Assembly: GCA_029990205.1 (NCBI GenBank)
Contig: JAPEKQ010000006.1
Span: 1-64,000, forward strand
DNA: 64,000 nt
From: a bacterium
Lineage (GTDB): Bacteria; Joyebacterota; Joyebacteria; Joyebacterales; Joyebacteraceae
Direction of reading: 5' to 3'
Notes under the pieces: generated by a model
What the model saw: the letters and a program-made list of their open reading frames with translations, nothing else
Told to the model about the DNA's origin: nothing
Databases searched by the model: none
Program-made: the position numbers and the translations under genes
In this document: positions 17,212-26,798 of the stretch, in pieces
How the letters are laid out: every line of letters starts with the position of its first letter
Numbering within the stretch: the stretch's first letter is position 1

Positions 17212-17323
17212 TCACGCACAGGGCTCTTTCCTCAGGGGAGGGTCTGCCCGCGGGTATGCAGCTCCCGCGGTTCTGACTGAGATATTGAACAGAGTTGGCA
17301 CACTCCAACGAAGGAGGTGGCCC

Positions 17324-18154
17324 ATGAAGAGAGCGTTCACGGTGACAACGCTGACGCTCCTCGTCCTGGGTGTGTGTCTCGTGACGGTAGGCGAAGCCGG
17401 TGATCGCCCCGAGAGCGACAGCTACGAACTGAGAACCTGGGCTATCGTCTCGGGCGGCTCGAGCGGCGGTCCGCTGGTTGAGTCGACGAGCTATCGGCTG
17501 AGAAGCCGGATCGGCGGTCCGTTCGTCGGCAGCGCCGAGAGCACATCGTACGCCCTGTGGGGTTGTGGCGCCTACACACCGGTCGAAGCGGCCTTCTTCG
17601 CGTCGACGACAGAGCCGCTCTGCGTGACGCTCAGATGGAGTGTGGCCTCCCTCGACGGCGTGACCGGCTTCCACGTGCACCGCGCGATGGATGAGGCCGG
17701 TCCGTACGAGCGGATCACGACCGAGCTCGTCGGACTCGAGAACCCGGGTGTCTATGAGGACCGCGACGTTCTTCCGCAGACCGAGTACTGGTACGAACTC
17801 TGGGTCGTCGAGGACTCCGGCGCCGAGTACTGCGCGAGCAACTTCCCGGCGTCCGCTCTGACCGGCGGTCGCTTCGTGACGAGGTTCCAGGCCTTCACGC
17901 GGAGTCCGTTCCGCGATCAGACCGCCGTCGCCTTCGAGATCGGCGAGATCTCGGGTTCCGTGAGCGTGACGATGTACGACGTCTCGGGCAAGCTCGTCCG
18001 GACGCTCGTGAACGGGCCGATGGACCCGGGTCGTTACGAGATCGCCTGGGACGGCAAGAACGAGGCCGGCCAGCATCTCGCCTCCGGCGTCTACTTCTGC
18101 CGCTTCGACGCGGGGGAGGTCAGCGAGCGCTCATCGGTTGTTCTCCTGAAGTAG
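17324..18154 (+). CDS. Secreted FN3-like protein with T9SS-type FlgD C-terminal domain
   Basis: This is a 276-residue protein. The signal peptide spans residues 1-25. A short repeat follows (SYELRTWAIVSGGS, SYRLRSRIGGPFVGS), then a fibronectin-type III-like domain at about 85-175 (LRWSVASLDGVTGFHVHRA, YEDRDVLPQTEYWYELWVV). The C-terminal 85 residues are the FlgD-like Ig sorting domain: SVTMYDVSGKLVRTLVNG, WDGKNEAGQHLASGVYFC and terminal SSVVLLK. The tail should direct export through a type IX system and then be removed or anchored. Strong AAGGAGG site. No enzyme motif, so probably an adhesin or structural surface protein. Confidence 0.8.
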   Translation: MKRAFTVTTLTLLVLGVCLVTVGEAGDRPESDSYELRTWAIVSGGSSGGPLVESTSYRLRSRIGGPFVGSAESTSYALWGCGAYTPVEAAFFASTTEPLCVTLRWSVASLDGVTGFHVHRAMDEAGPYERITTELVGLENPGVYEDRDVLPQTEYWYELWVVEDSGAEYCASNFPASALTGGRFVTRFQAFTRSPFRDQTAVAFEIGEISGSVSVTMYDVSGKLVRTLVNGPMDPGRYEIAWDGKNEAGQHLASGVYFCRFDAGEVSERSSVVLLK

Positions 18155-18206
18155 CCTCGCGATAGGCGAGTACGCTGCAGGAGCGACTGACACAACTCGA
18201 ATGATA

Positions 18207-18243
18207 AGAGAGCCCCCGGACCGAAGTGGTCCGGGGGCTCTCT
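18207..18243. terminator. Strong bidirectional terminator between convergent genes
   Basis: Perfect 16-base arms (AGAGAGCCCCCGGACC and complement) enclose loop GAAGT. It serves the FN3 gene on the left and the EEP gene on the right. Confidence 0.85.
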
Positions 18244-18303
18244 GTTGTGTTCGCGTGTCGTGCCGCGCCCAGACGCCGGCGCGTCGACGCGGTCCTGCCT
18301 GTC

Positions 18304-20247
18304 CTACCTGATGAGCACGACCTTCCTCGTCTGCTGCCATTCCCCAACACGGGCGTGGCAGATGTAGACGCCCGATGCGGCCGGAACGCCGTGGCGGTTC
18401 CTGCCGTCCCACGCGAGCGCGTGTTCGCCGGCCGCGAGTTCGCCGGACTGGATCGTCGCGACGAGTCGTCCGGTCACATCGAAGACCGCGACATCGACCG
18501 GAGCCGGCTGGGGGAGGCTCAGGTGGAAGACGGTGGCATCGACGAACGGGTTCGGAGACGCCGGAGCGAACGCGAGACGGCCAACCACGTCGTCGACGCC
18601 GGTCCCATCCTCGACATAGGCCGTCAGTGTGAGTGCGATCTCCGAGCGCGTTGTCCAGCCCGGTATCGACGAGTCGTCCCGCGTGTGGAGGACGAGCTCC
18701 GCATCGTAGAACGTGTTCGGTGTCGCGCCATCACAGTCGAAGACGATGTCAAACGTCGCCGGCGTGTCGCCGACGGCGCGTGGTGCGAACCCGCCGTCGA
18801 AGTCAAAGTGGCCGTCGCCGCCATCGATCTCGGCGTCGTAGACGCCAAGCAGCGCCTGGAGTTCCGTGTAGCCCACGTTGTGGACATTGATCGAGAGTGT
18901 GGGGAAGTCCCCCGGATCGTGCGAGCCGAAGTCGAGTGTGCCCTGGAGGACGATGGAGCCCTCGGCAAGCGACGGCTCGGCGTGCGACATGACCGTTCCC
19001 GAAAGCGCCACCGAGACGGTCGGCTGGTCGACGTCATCGGACGAGATGACCAGCGAGCCCGAACGGTAGCCGGGCGAGGAGGTGTCCATCATGATCGAGT
19101 GGTCGTTCTCGCTTCCGGCCTCGACATCGTAGAGACCGCTCGCCGTGGAGAACCCGGAAGGCGCCGCGAGCGAGTAATCGAGTTCATCCGCGGGTGCGAC
19201 GGCCACGTTGCCGACGGTCACCGGGGCGGTGGCCGGCGTACCTTCGATGTACGATCCGAATGCCAGCTGGGACGGGGCATCGATCTTCGCCGGCAGCTGG
19301 AGATCGGCATAGACGGGGAGGTGGTCGGACGCCTCGTGGATCGCATCGGCGATCGCGGCGCTCACCGCGTAGTTCGTGCCGTCGTTGATGGCCATGTTCA
19401 TGTGCGATCCGTCATTGCCGTACGCCGTGTACGTCCCCGGGATGTAGTCCATCCCCTCACCGTCGTAGAGCGCATACGAGATCAGGATGATATCGAAACG
19501 GTCGTCCATCCCGCCGGTCGCCCCGCCGCCGAACGATGTCGTGCGCGGCGACTGCGTGTGGATGTCCGCGAAGGTGTAGCTGTCGTGCCATGTGCCCGGC
19601 CGGTTGATGGGGTCCAGCACGCGGCCGTCGTTGTCGGCCTCGTCCGCAAGGAGCTTCTGGTAGGAAGTCTCGGTGCTGGCGCGGATGTTGTAGTCGCCGG
19701 CGACAATGAACGCGCCGCCGGAAGGATACGCGTTCATGTGGTTTCTGAGGATCGTGCACTCGGCGAGTCGTTTCGCTTTGTCGTCTGTGCCCGTGCCGGC
19801 CTTGAGGTGGAGCGAGTAGACGCGGAACTCGGCGGCGGACGACGTGTACCCGACGGGGCGAAGCGTGTACTCAGAGATGTTCCTGAGGGCCGTCGTGATC
19901 TCCTGGTGTGAGACGTAGTCGACGGTCGCAACCTTGTAGTAGAGCGCGTTGTCCGTGTCGTAGCCGTCGACGAACGGCCCCGCCGCGTACTCGCCCGGCG
20001 AGTAGTAGTTGAGCGCGCTGTCGAGGATCTGGTTCATGCCCGTTTCGCTCAGCATCTCCTGGACGACGAGCACGTCCGGGTCGAGTTCCTCGAGGATGAT
20101 ACGGAAATCATCGAGTCTCGATGTGCCGGTCGAGCCGGGGAAGTTCAGCACGTTGTACGTCACGACCCGCAACGCGAGCGCGGTGCTCGGCAACAGCAGG
20201 CTGAGTGCGATGACGCATGCGAGTCCAAAGGGGATGTGTCGTCTCAT
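18304..20247 (-). CDS. Secreted endonuclease/exonuclease/phosphatase (EEP) protein with T9SS-type tail
   Basis: This is a 647-residue protein. The signal peptide ends near ALA at residue 25. Residues of about 27-320 form an EEP domain: VVTYNVLNFPG, DVLVVQEM (metal-binding Glu), FIVAGDYNIRA (Asp/Asn pair) and ASDHLPVYADL (catalytic Asp-His). Residues of about 320-540 hold two choice-of-anchor/ASPM-like beta domains (LAFGSYIEGTPATAPVTVGN, LDFGSHDPGDFPTLSINVHN). The last 85 are a FlgD-like sorting domain ending KVVLIR. The protein may degrade extracellular DNA or hydrolyse phosphoesters outside the cell. All EEP catalytic blocks are present, so activity is likely. The leading gene of a minus-strand pair; substrate not known. 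Confidence 0.85.
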   Translation of the reverse strand: MRRHIPFGLACVIALSLLLPSTALALRVVTYNVLNFPGSTGTSRLDDFRIILEELDPDVLVVQEMLSETGMNQILDSALNYYSPGEYAAGPFVDGYDTDNALYYKVATVDYVSHQEITTALRNISEYTLRPVGYTSSAAEFRVYSLHLKAGTGTDDKAKRLAECTILRNHMNAYPSGGAFIVAGDYNIRASTETSYQKLLADEADNDGRVLDPINRPGTWHDSYTFADIHTQSPRTTSFGGGATGGMDDRFDIILISYALYDGEGMDYIPGTYTAYGNDGSHMNMAINDGTNYAVSAAIADAIHEASDHLPVYADLQLPAKIDAPSQLAFGSYIEGTPATAPVTVGNVAVAPADELDYSLAAPSGFSTASGLYDVEAGSENDHSIMMDTSSPGYRSGSLVISSDDVDQPTVSVALSGTVMSHAEPSLAEGSIVLQGTLDFGSHDPGDFPTLSINVHNVGYTELQALLGVYDAEIDGGDGHFDFDGGFAPRAVGDTPATFDIVFDCDGATPNTFYDAELVLHTRDDSSIPGWTTRSEIALTLTAYVEDGTGVDDVVGRLAFAPASPNPFVDATVFHLSLPQPAPVDVAVFDVTGRLVATIQSGELAAGEHALAWDGRNRHGVPAASGVYICHARVGEWQQTRKVVLIR

Positions 20248-20318
20248 GTCGTTCCTCTCAGGGTAGCTGAACCATGGATGGAGCGAGGTGTCCGGAGTCT
20301 CTTCGCTTTCAGGGACCG

Positions 20319-21698
20319 CTATCGTACCACGACGAGCTTGGCCGTATGTCGTGTCGTTTCCGTCTCGAGTCGTATCATATAGACGCCCGCCGCCACAGAC
20401 CGTCCACTATCATCGTTGCCGTTCCACAACACTGCTCCTTCTGTCCCATCGATCCCGGCTGTGAGGTCGCGAACGAGCCGTCCGGCACTCGAGTAGACGG
20501 CGAGCGCGATCGGTCGCGCTGCTTCCCGGAGACGGTACGTGATGCCGGCGCCGGCTCCGGTCGGGTTCGGTGAGACCGAGAGCGGACGTGCAACCGCGTC
20601 CTGTGTCTCCGTTACCGCCGTTGTGTCATCGCACGCGCACGCGGCACCCCATGCTCCGATGTTGCCGCCGCCGCTCCCCGCACCGAGGCAGGGAGAGCAG
20701 TCCTGGAGCCAGAACTCCCCGTCGACGGAGTGGCAGAACGCCGGGTCGAGGAAGACGTTGTCGTGCCCGCTTCCACAGATCTCGTCGCCGCCGGCGTTCC
20801 CGAAGAGGCAGGAGTACGAGATCTCGAACGCGCTCGCTCCGGGGCAGTAGACCGCCGCGCCCTCGGTCGAGAAGGAGAGGATGCAGTCTGTGATCACGGG
20901 CGATGCGTTGAACCCGTAGATGGCGCCGCCCTCCGACGCCGCGTTGCCCGCGAACGTGCATCCGGTCACCGTCGGCGCGGAGTAGCAGCAGTAGATCCCG
21001 CCACCGTAGGTCGGCGCCGAGTTCGCGAAGAACGTGCAGTCCTCGACCGTTGTTGCGACGCGCAGGATGCGGACGCCGCCGCCGCCGCTGTACGCGGTGT
21101 TCCCCATGAACAGCGTCCGCGCCACGAGAGCCGGCGAGTCGGCGAAGTAGATGCCGGCTCCCTCCCGTGCGCTGTTCCAGCGGAACGTGCAGTCCGAGAT
21201 CGTCGCCTCGGAGAGTGAGCAGTAGATCCCTCCGCCCTGTCCGAGCGAGCCACCGTCCCACGCAATGCAGTTCTCAAAGATACAGTTCTCGACGGCGGGG
21301 GAGGCTCCATCGCACAGAATCCCGCCGCCGGCCGTTTCGTGGTATCCGTTGCGTATCGTCAGACCGCTGATGGCAGCCGCCGGTCCTTCGCCCGAGGCGA
21401 GCACGAACGCGCGACCCAGCGATTCACACTCGATGATCGTTGCCTCCGGACCATCGATCGACTCCAGGCGGATCTCCCGACCCGCGAAGTCGATGTTGCG
21501 GTTCCAGGTCCCGGCGTACGTCCCGGCGGCCACGAGCACCGTGTCGCCGGTGGCCGCGAGTGCCATACCCGCGCTCAGCGTGGTCGCGTCCGCTCCACCG
21601 CCGCCATCGACGATGATCGTCGTGCCCGGTGCGGAAGCGACGCACAGCACGAGGACGAGCAAGGCCGGCACGGCCCTCAAGCTCGGCCGGCGGTGCAT
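20319..21698 (-). CDS. Secreted right-handed beta-helix protein with T9SS-type tail
   Basis: This is a 459-residue protein with a signal peptide (1-26). The body repeats a unit of about 25 residues such as GGGIYC, VENCIFENC, ISDCTFRWNSA, VTGCTFAGNAASEGGAIYG, the classic parallel beta-helix rungs (Beta_helix/polymorphic repeat). Cys residues recur at the same rung position and could stack as disulfides or a Cys ladder. The last 85 residues are a FlgD-like sorting domain (YRLREAARPIALAVYSSAGR, GVYMIRL, KLVVVR). Such helices occur in pectate lyases and adhesins; no lyase catalytic pattern was recognised. The start has GGGAGAGG upstream. Confidence 0.82.
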   Translation of the reverse strand: MHRRPSLRAVPALLVLVLCVASAPGTTIIVDGGGGADATTLSAGMALAATGDTVLVAAGTYAGTWNRNIDFAGREIRLESIDGPEATIIECESLGRAFVLASGEGPAAAISGLTIRNGYHETAGGGILCDGASPAVENCIFENCIAWDGGSLGQGGGIYCSLSEATISDCTFRWNSAREGAGIYFADSPALVARTLFMGNTAYSGGGGVRILRVATTVEDCTFFANSAPTYGGGIYCCYSAPTVTGCTFAGNAASEGGAIYGFNASPVITDCILSFSTEGAAVYCPGASAFEISYSCLFGNAGGDEICGSGHDNVFLDPAFCHSVDGEFWLQDCSPCLGAGSGGGNIGAWGAACACDDTTAVTETQDAVARPLSVSPNPTGAGAGITYRLREAARPIALAVYSSAGRLVRDLTAGIDGTEGAVLWNGNDDSGRSVAAGVYMIRLETETTRHTAKLVVVR

Positions 21699-21740
21699 TG
21701 CCTCTCCCAGGTCATGGTCCTCACAATACCCAATACACCC

Positions 21741-21769
21741 ATTGTATCGTAATTGACGCCGTTTATCAA
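21741..21769 (-). promoter_or_regulatory. Sigma70-like promoter of the beta-helix gene
   Basis: On the minus strand TTGATA (21769-21764) and TACAAT (21746-21741) are 17 bases apart. The start codon at 21698 is 43 bases from the -10. Confidence 0.7.
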
Positions 21770-21910
21770 GAATATGTGTCAGGCCGGCTCCGCCTGTTGC
21801 CGGGAGCCGAGCGATACCATAGGATGTTCGGGACCCCAATCGATAGCGAAAGAACGGCACGACCGGACTGCGCGTCCCTCGCGGGGCGCGCCAGCACACA
21901 GGAGGTAGAT

Positions 21911-24037
21911 GTGCGTCTCGCGAAGCACCGGTGGTCCACCGTCGTCGCGGCGGCGGTCGCGACGCTTCTTCTCGCCGGCGCAGTTCCGGCGTTCGTCGGT
22001 GTCGCGTTCGCGGCGGCCGACCAGACCGGGGAGGAGCTTCCCCCTGGTGATGTTCCACCACCGACCGCGTTCTCGCGGCTCGACGACGCGGGCGACGCCG
22101 ACGACTTTCCGGATGCAGATCACATCATCGTCTTTGATGAGACCGTCAATCGCGTGAAGCCGACGGGCGTGACCTACGGTGAGAGCTACCTCTTGACGAA
22201 GATCCTGACCTCGGACGGCTGTCGCGACCGTTCGGTCCTCCGCTGGGGATACGAACCGTGGAGCAGCGAGGTCGAGGTTCGTGAGGTCAACGTCATCCGT
22301 GACGGAGAGCGGATCCCCGTCGACGTCGCGAACGTGCACGATCTGCCCGCGCCGCAGTCCGCCATCTACTGGAACAGCCGCATCAAGACGCTCCAGCTCC
22401 CGCGGCTCGAGGTGAACGACGGCGTCGAGGTCAGGCTCTTCCGCAAAGGCTACAGCTACGCGCTGCTCGAGGATGCCGGCTCCGGGGCGGGCGCTGCGGC
22501 GACAACGAGCGCTGCGGTTGCGGCGACGACGAATGCCGCGATCGACGAGGGCGATGAGAAGTACATACCGCCGATGCCCGGCGAGTACTTCGACATCGTG
22601 CTCTTCCAGGGCTCGGTGCCCATCGTCGAGCGTCGTTACGAGCTCGTCATGCCGCCGGACAAGCGGCTGCACTCCGAGGTCTACAACGGTCCGCTCTTCT
22701 CGGCGACGAGCTACGACGCGGATGCGACGACCTACTCGTGGTGGGCGTTCGACGTGCAGGCGATCAACTCCGAGCCGCGTCAGCCGGCCGCGAGCGACCG
22801 GGTCGCGAAGGTCGTCGTGGCGACCGTGGAGAGCTGGGAGAAGAAGAGCCGCTGGTTCTTCGACGCCAACCGCAACCAGTTCGACGTCACACCGGAGATC
22901 CAGGCGAAGGTGGACGAGGTTCTTCGCGAGGCCGGCGTGGCGAACGGTTCCGAGGCCGAAAAGGCTGAGGTGCTCGTGCACTGGGTCGCCCAGAACATCC
23001 GGTACAGCGGGCAGACGATGGGTGAGGGCGAGGGGTTCACGCTCCACCCGGGTGACATGATCTTCGAGCAGCGCAGCGGTGTCTGCAAGGACATCGCCGG
23101 CATGCTCATCACGATGATGCGGGCCGCGGACATGGACTCGTATGCCGCGATGACGATGGCCGGGAGCCGCATCGAGGACGTGCCCGCCGACCAGTTCAAC
23201 CACTGTGTCTGCGCGCTCCGCAAGGACGACGGGTGCTTCGAGATGTACGACCCGACGTGGGTCCCGTATCAGAACGATATCTGGTCGCAGTCGGAGTCGG
23301 AGCAGCACTATCTCATCGGGACACCCGAGGGCGAACCGCTCTCGTCGATGCCGTACAGCCCACCGGAGGACTCGGCGTTGCGGATCCGGCACGACGCCCG
23401 CATCCTCGAGGACGGAACTCTCGAGGGAGCCTTCCGTCTCGACGGTTCGCGCGCTCTGGACTCGCGTCTGCGGGGCATGGTGAGCATGAGCCGCATGGAG
23501 GATGTCGAGGACGACATCGCCTACTACCTTCGGGAGCTCGGGACCGCGGTTGAGATCGAGAAACTCTCGCACATCGTCGTCGATGACTTCAGCGAGGATG
23601 CGTGGATCGAGATCGAGTACCGCATTCCCGGGTACGCGCTCGTCGTCGAGGACGGGCTGGAGTTCGAGAGCCCGATGATGGTGCTTGCCACCGAGAACGG
23701 ATGGCTCTGCCGTTCGTGCGTCTACGACTGGGGAGAGGAGCGGGAGAGCGACGTGTTCCTCTGGTTCACGCAGCTCATCGACGCGGAGGAGACGATCCGG
23801 GTTCCGGGCGGATACTCCTTCGATGAGGTCGAGACGCCGGACGAGATCGACGAGACGTACGGCTACTTCAAGGGTGACGCGCAGACCGACGGCAGGAAGC
23901 TCACGGTGAGCGAGCGGTTCGAGGCGCGGCGGCGCCAGATCCCGCCGGACGGCTACGACGGGTTCAAGGCTGCGGTCGATGAGATGATGGACTGGGCAGC
24001 AACGGTCTATCGCGCGGAGAAGGGAGGTGCGTCGTGA
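21911..24037 (+). CDS. Exported DUF3857/transglutaminase-like protein with intact triad
   Basis: This is a 708-residue protein. The signal segment is residues of about 9-36. A DUF3857 beta domain occupies about 65-305 and is interrupted by a low-complexity Ala/Thr stretch near 193-210. The transglutaminase-like core follows: RSGVCKDIAGML with Cys392, DQFNHCVC with His431 and CFEMYDPTW with Asp447, a complete Cys-His-Asp triad. Residues after 500 form the C-terminal beta domain of the family. Such proteins are periplasmic, and protein processing or cross-linking is possible. The GTG at 21911 follows AGGAGG. Its stop overlaps the next gene by 4 bases (GTGA), so the two are translated together. 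Confidence 0.85.
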   Translation: MRLAKHRWSTVVAAAVATLLLAGAVPAFVGVAFAAADQTGEELPPGDVPPPTAFSRLDDAGDADDFPDADHIIVFDETVNRVKPTGVTYGESYLLTKILTSDGCRDRSVLRWGYEPWSSEVEVREVNVIRDGERIPVDVANVHDLPAPQSAIYWNSRIKTLQLPRLEVNDGVEVRLFRKGYSYALLEDAGSGAGAAATTSAAVAATTNAAIDEGDEKYIPPMPGEYFDIVLFQGSVPIVERRYELVMPPDKRLHSEVYNGPLFSATSYDADATTYSWWAFDVQAINSEPRQPAASDRVAKVVVATVESWEKKSRWFFDANRNQFDVTPEIQAKVDEVLREAGVANGSEAEKAEVLVHWVAQNIRYSGQTMGEGEGFTLHPGDMIFEQRSGVCKDIAGMLITMMRAADMDSYAAMTMAGSRIEDVPADQFNHCVCALRKDDGCFEMYDPTWVPYQNDIWSQSESEQHYLIGTPEGEPLSSMPYSPPEDSALRIRHDARILEDGTLEGAFRLDGSRALDSRLRGMVSMSRMEDVEDDIAYYLRELGTAVEIEKLSHIVVDDFSEDAWIEIEYRIPGYALVVEDGLEFESPMMVLATENGWLCRSCVYDWGEERESDVFLWFTQLIDAEETIRVPGGYSFDEVETPDEIDETYGYFKGDAQTDGRKLTVSERFEARRRQIPPDGYDGFKAAVDEMMDWAATVYRAEKGGAS

Positions 24038-25965
24038 ATCGACTCAACGGATTCGGACAGGCGATCGCGCTCGCAGCGCTCGTTCTCTTGGTGGTTCCGG
24101 CGCTCGCGGCCCCGACCTCCGCGGTAGGTGATATGGATATCGGCGCGCTCATGGAGCGGGCCGGTGAGACGCTCGATCTCGGTTCAACCGACGTCGTCCT
24201 GCTCTTCGACGGGCGGACGGTCCAGGTGGCTCTCGATGGATCCGTGCGGACGTCGTTCCACCAGATCGTCTGGATCTCGACCGAACTCGGCATCGATGAG
24301 TATGCCGATCTGAGAGTCCCGTGGAACACGACGAACGCCGCGCTCGAGGTGACGGCGCTCCGCACGTGGATGGACGGACAGTGGTGGCCCCACGAGTCGG
24401 ATCTCAGTCCGACCGCGATGGTCGAGACGGTTCCACGCGCTGTGGCGAGTGCGGACGACTACACGACGATGCGTGAGACGATGCTCCTGCACGACGGTGT
24501 GGAACTGCCGTGCATCATGGAGACGGTCTACACGATCACGAGGCGCTTCCCCGGCGGCGTGGGGGCGGACGGTCTTTGGGTGTTCCATCGCGACGACCCG
24601 GCCATCCGCGTCTCCTATGAGGTGCTCGTACCGGCGGATGTGCCACTCTCGTTCGCCGTGGGCAACGGCGCGCCGGACCCGGTGGTGACCCGCGACGGCG
24701 ACGGGGCCCGGTACGCGTGGGAGATGCGTGACCAGCCGAGGCTGGGGGTGCCGCACGTGGGTGACGCGACGGCGCACGCGCCGTACGCGTGCTGGTCGAC
24801 CTGGCGCGACTGGAGCGCTCTTGGCGCTGCTCTCACGACGAGCATCGATGTTGCGGGCGAACTCAGCGACGCGCTCCGCGACACCGTGCTGGCGTTGACG
24901 GAGCATGAGACGTATCTTCCGGCCCGCGTCGAGGCCGTCGCGGGACTCGTGACCGGATCGACCAGGTACATCGGCTACGACGCGTCGCACTGGGCCTTCG
25001 AGCCGCGTCCCGCTGCGCGGACCTACGACTCCGCGTACGGGCACACGCTCGACCGCGCCGCGCTGGCGACCGCGCTTCTGCGGGAGGTCGCCGGCGTGAG
25101 TTCCGTAGTACCTGTCTTCAGGAGCGTCCCGGTCGTCGCGATGGACCTGGATGTCCCCGGGCTCGCGCGGTTCGGTCCGATGGAACTGCTCGTCTCGGGT
25201 GAAGGTGTGAGGGGGATCTTCGATCCTGCCGTCGGCACGTTCGCCGAGGGGCTGCCGGATGAGTTCTCCGCGAGGACCGTCTGGGACGTGACGGAGAACG
25301 CTCCGAAGATCTGGACTCTCGGGAATGGCGCGATCGACAGCGTGTTCGATTGCTCCGTTACGCTGGAGCAGGACGATGGCGGCGCATGGACGGGCGTCGG
25401 TCGGGTGAGCGGGGCGGAGGCTCTCTCGTTCTATCGGAGCATCGTCGGCGTCGGCAGCGAGACGGAGCGGTTCTGCGACCGCCTTGCTTCGGATGTGGTC
25501 GGCGGCGCCGAGGTCACGGGTTCCAACGTGGCCGTTCTCGAGTCGGGTCGCTCCGTCGCGGGATTCACATTCGATTGGGATCCGGGTGATGCCGACGAGC
25601 AGGAACGGAACGTTCTGACGTTCGGTTCCCCGGGGGCGGGTCTGGAGTCGAGACTCCCTTCGAGCGTCCATCTGTACGAGAGCGACCGCACGAGTCCGGT
25701 GCTTCTCGTCGCTCCGCTTCGGGAGACGCTCTCACTGAGGGTCAAGCTGCCGGAGGATGATGTGGCGCTCGCGCCCGCCGAGGTCGATGTCGAGAACGGC
25801 GTCGGCCGGTTCTCGCAGGTCGTGGAGCGTGACGGCGACTGGCTCGTCGTCACGCGGAGCCTCCAGATCAACCAGACGACCATCCATCCGGAGTGGTGGC
25901 CTGACCTTCGGGCGCTGCTTCTCGCCGGCGAGAGCGCGCAGGCGAGCACGGTCCTCTTCAGGTAG
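24034..25965 (+). CDS. DUF3857/transglutaminase-like paralogue lacking the catalytic Cys
   Basis: This is a 643-residue protein. The signal peptide covers residues 1-26. A DUF3857-like domain fills about 45-240. The transglutaminase-like helix is seen at AYGHTLDRAALATALLREVAG (335 onwards). Here the usual G-D-C-K-D-K-A pattern reads G-H-T-L-D-R-A, so Thr338 stands where the catalytic Cys is expected. A downstream GIFDPAVG matches the Asp strand. It is therefore probably a pseudoenzyme that binds or helps the upstream active partner, to which it is coupled by a 4-base overlap. C-terminal residues 430-643 are beta-rich, ending HPEWWPDLRALL. The family is sure; loss of activity is inference from alignment by eye. 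Confidence 0.78.
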   Translation: MNRLNGFGQAIALAALVLLVVPALAAPTSAVGDMDIGALMERAGETLDLGSTDVVLLFDGRTVQVALDGSVRTSFHQIVWISTELGIDEYADLRVPWNTTNAALEVTALRTWMDGQWWPHESDLSPTAMVETVPRAVASADDYTTMRETMLLHDGVELPCIMETVYTITRRFPGGVGADGLWVFHRDDPAIRVSYEVLVPADVPLSFAVGNGAPDPVVTRDGDGARYAWEMRDQPRLGVPHVGDATAHAPYACWSTWRDWSALGAALTTSIDVAGELSDALRDTVLALTEHETYLPARVEAVAGLVTGSTRYIGYDASHWAFEPRPAARTYDSAYGHTLDRAALATALLREVAGVSSVVPVFRSVPVVAMDLDVPGLARFGPMELLVSGEGVRGIFDPAVGTFAEGLPDEFSARTVWDVTENAPKIWTLGNGAIDSVFDCSVTLEQDDGGAWTGVGRVSGAEALSFYRSIVGVGSETERFCDRLASDVVGGAEVTGSNVAVLESGRSVAGFTFDWDPGDADEQERNVLTFGSPGAGLESRLPSSVHLYESDRTSPVLLVAPLRETLSLRVKLPEDDVALAPAEVDVENGVGRFSQVVERDGDWLVVTRSLQINQTTIHPEWWPDLRALLLAGESAQASTVLFR

Positions 25966-26300
25966 ATGAGAGATCAACAGGTAGTGCAGATCGTCGGGTA
26001 GACGAGGTCCGCGCGTTCGCGTCGAACGCGTGGGCATATTGGACTTCTCTTCCGGGTGCGCAGACTCTGCGCACCCGGAGTTCTCTTTCACCCTCCAAGA
26101 GTGAACATCCTGCGCGCCGAACCAGTTGTCCCGCCTGTCCGATCACCCGAACGCCGCTCCGCGAATCCTCGCAACTGCCGGTATGGGAACCAGTTCGCGC
26201 ATCGCTTGGAATTCCTCTCGGGCGCCGCTGCCGATTGGTATCGCGGTTGCTCTGAATGGGTGCACTCACATGACTCAGCTACACACGGGGGGGAAACGCC
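25966..26300. other. 335-base intergenic region after the transglutaminase pair
   Basis: Apart from the terminator at 26052-26078, no gene or clear promoter was recognised. A G-rich Shine-Dalgarno (GGGGGGAAA) precedes the next ATG. Confidence 0.6.
26052..26078 (+). terminator. Terminator of the DUF3857 pair
   Basis: Perfect 13-base arms (CCGGGTGCGCAGA and complement) with a 1-base centre, so the functional loop is about 5 bases, followed by AGTTCTCTTT. Confidence 0.72.
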
Positions 26301-26798
26301 ATGCGCATTTCAAGACTCGCCGTTCCGCTTGTCCTTGGCTTCGCACTGACCATCACGGGGTGCGCGAGCACGGGAGCCACCGATTCCACATCCGCCGGTG
26401 AGCCCGGGGCGGAGCGCGGCGGCGGGCGTGAAGCCGCTGCAGCGGCCCAGGAGGCCGCGTTCTACCGTCTCATGTACGATCTCGAACTGACCGAGGAACA
26501 GGAACCGGTCGTTCGCGGCATTCTCGAGGACGAGCAGGCTGCTCGTCGTGCGCTGATGGATGAGATGAGAAGCTCGGCAGACCCGGGGTCCGGTCCACCG
26601 GTGGAGATGATGGAGCGGATGGAGGACCTCGCACGGCAGACCGAAGAGAGCCTCCGGCTTGTTCTGACGGACGAGCAGATGGATGTGTATCAGGAGTACG
26701 TCGAGGAGCAGCGCGCGGCCATGGAGGCGCGTCAGGAGAGCGGATCCCAGAGAGGCGGCGGTCGGATGGGAGGTCGCGGAGGAGGTGGGGGCTTCTAG
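26301..26798 (+). CDS. Small lipoprotein with Spy/CpxP-like helices
   Basis: This is a 165-residue protein. The signal ends in the lipobox ITGC (Cys21), so it should be lipidated and anchored to a membrane. After a Gly/Ala-rich linker, residues of about 50-140 are strongly helical with repeated L-T-x-E-Q-E and L-T-D-E-Q-M motifs (DLELTEEQEPVVRGILEDEQ, RLVLTDEQMDVYQEYVEE), the signature of Spy/CpxP/LTXXQ chaperone-like proteins. The C-terminus is Gly/Arg-rich. It lies upstream of the MacAB-like set and could be an envelope-stress partner. No dedicated regulator is visible. The exact fold is inferred. Confidence 0.7.
   Translation: MRISRLAVPLVLGFALTITGCASTGATDSTSAGEPGAERGGGREAAAAAQEAAFYRLMYDLELTEEQEPVVRGILEDEQAARRALMDEMRSSADPGSGPPVEMMERMEDLARQTEESLRLVLTDEQMDVYQEYVEEQRAAMEARQESGSQRGGGRMGGRGGGGGF

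Noticed and set aside
21753-21778. Rightward promoter for the DUF3857 pair (TTGACG, TATGTG)
   Set aside because: Spacing is only 14 bases, and the leftward promoter overlapping it is much better.
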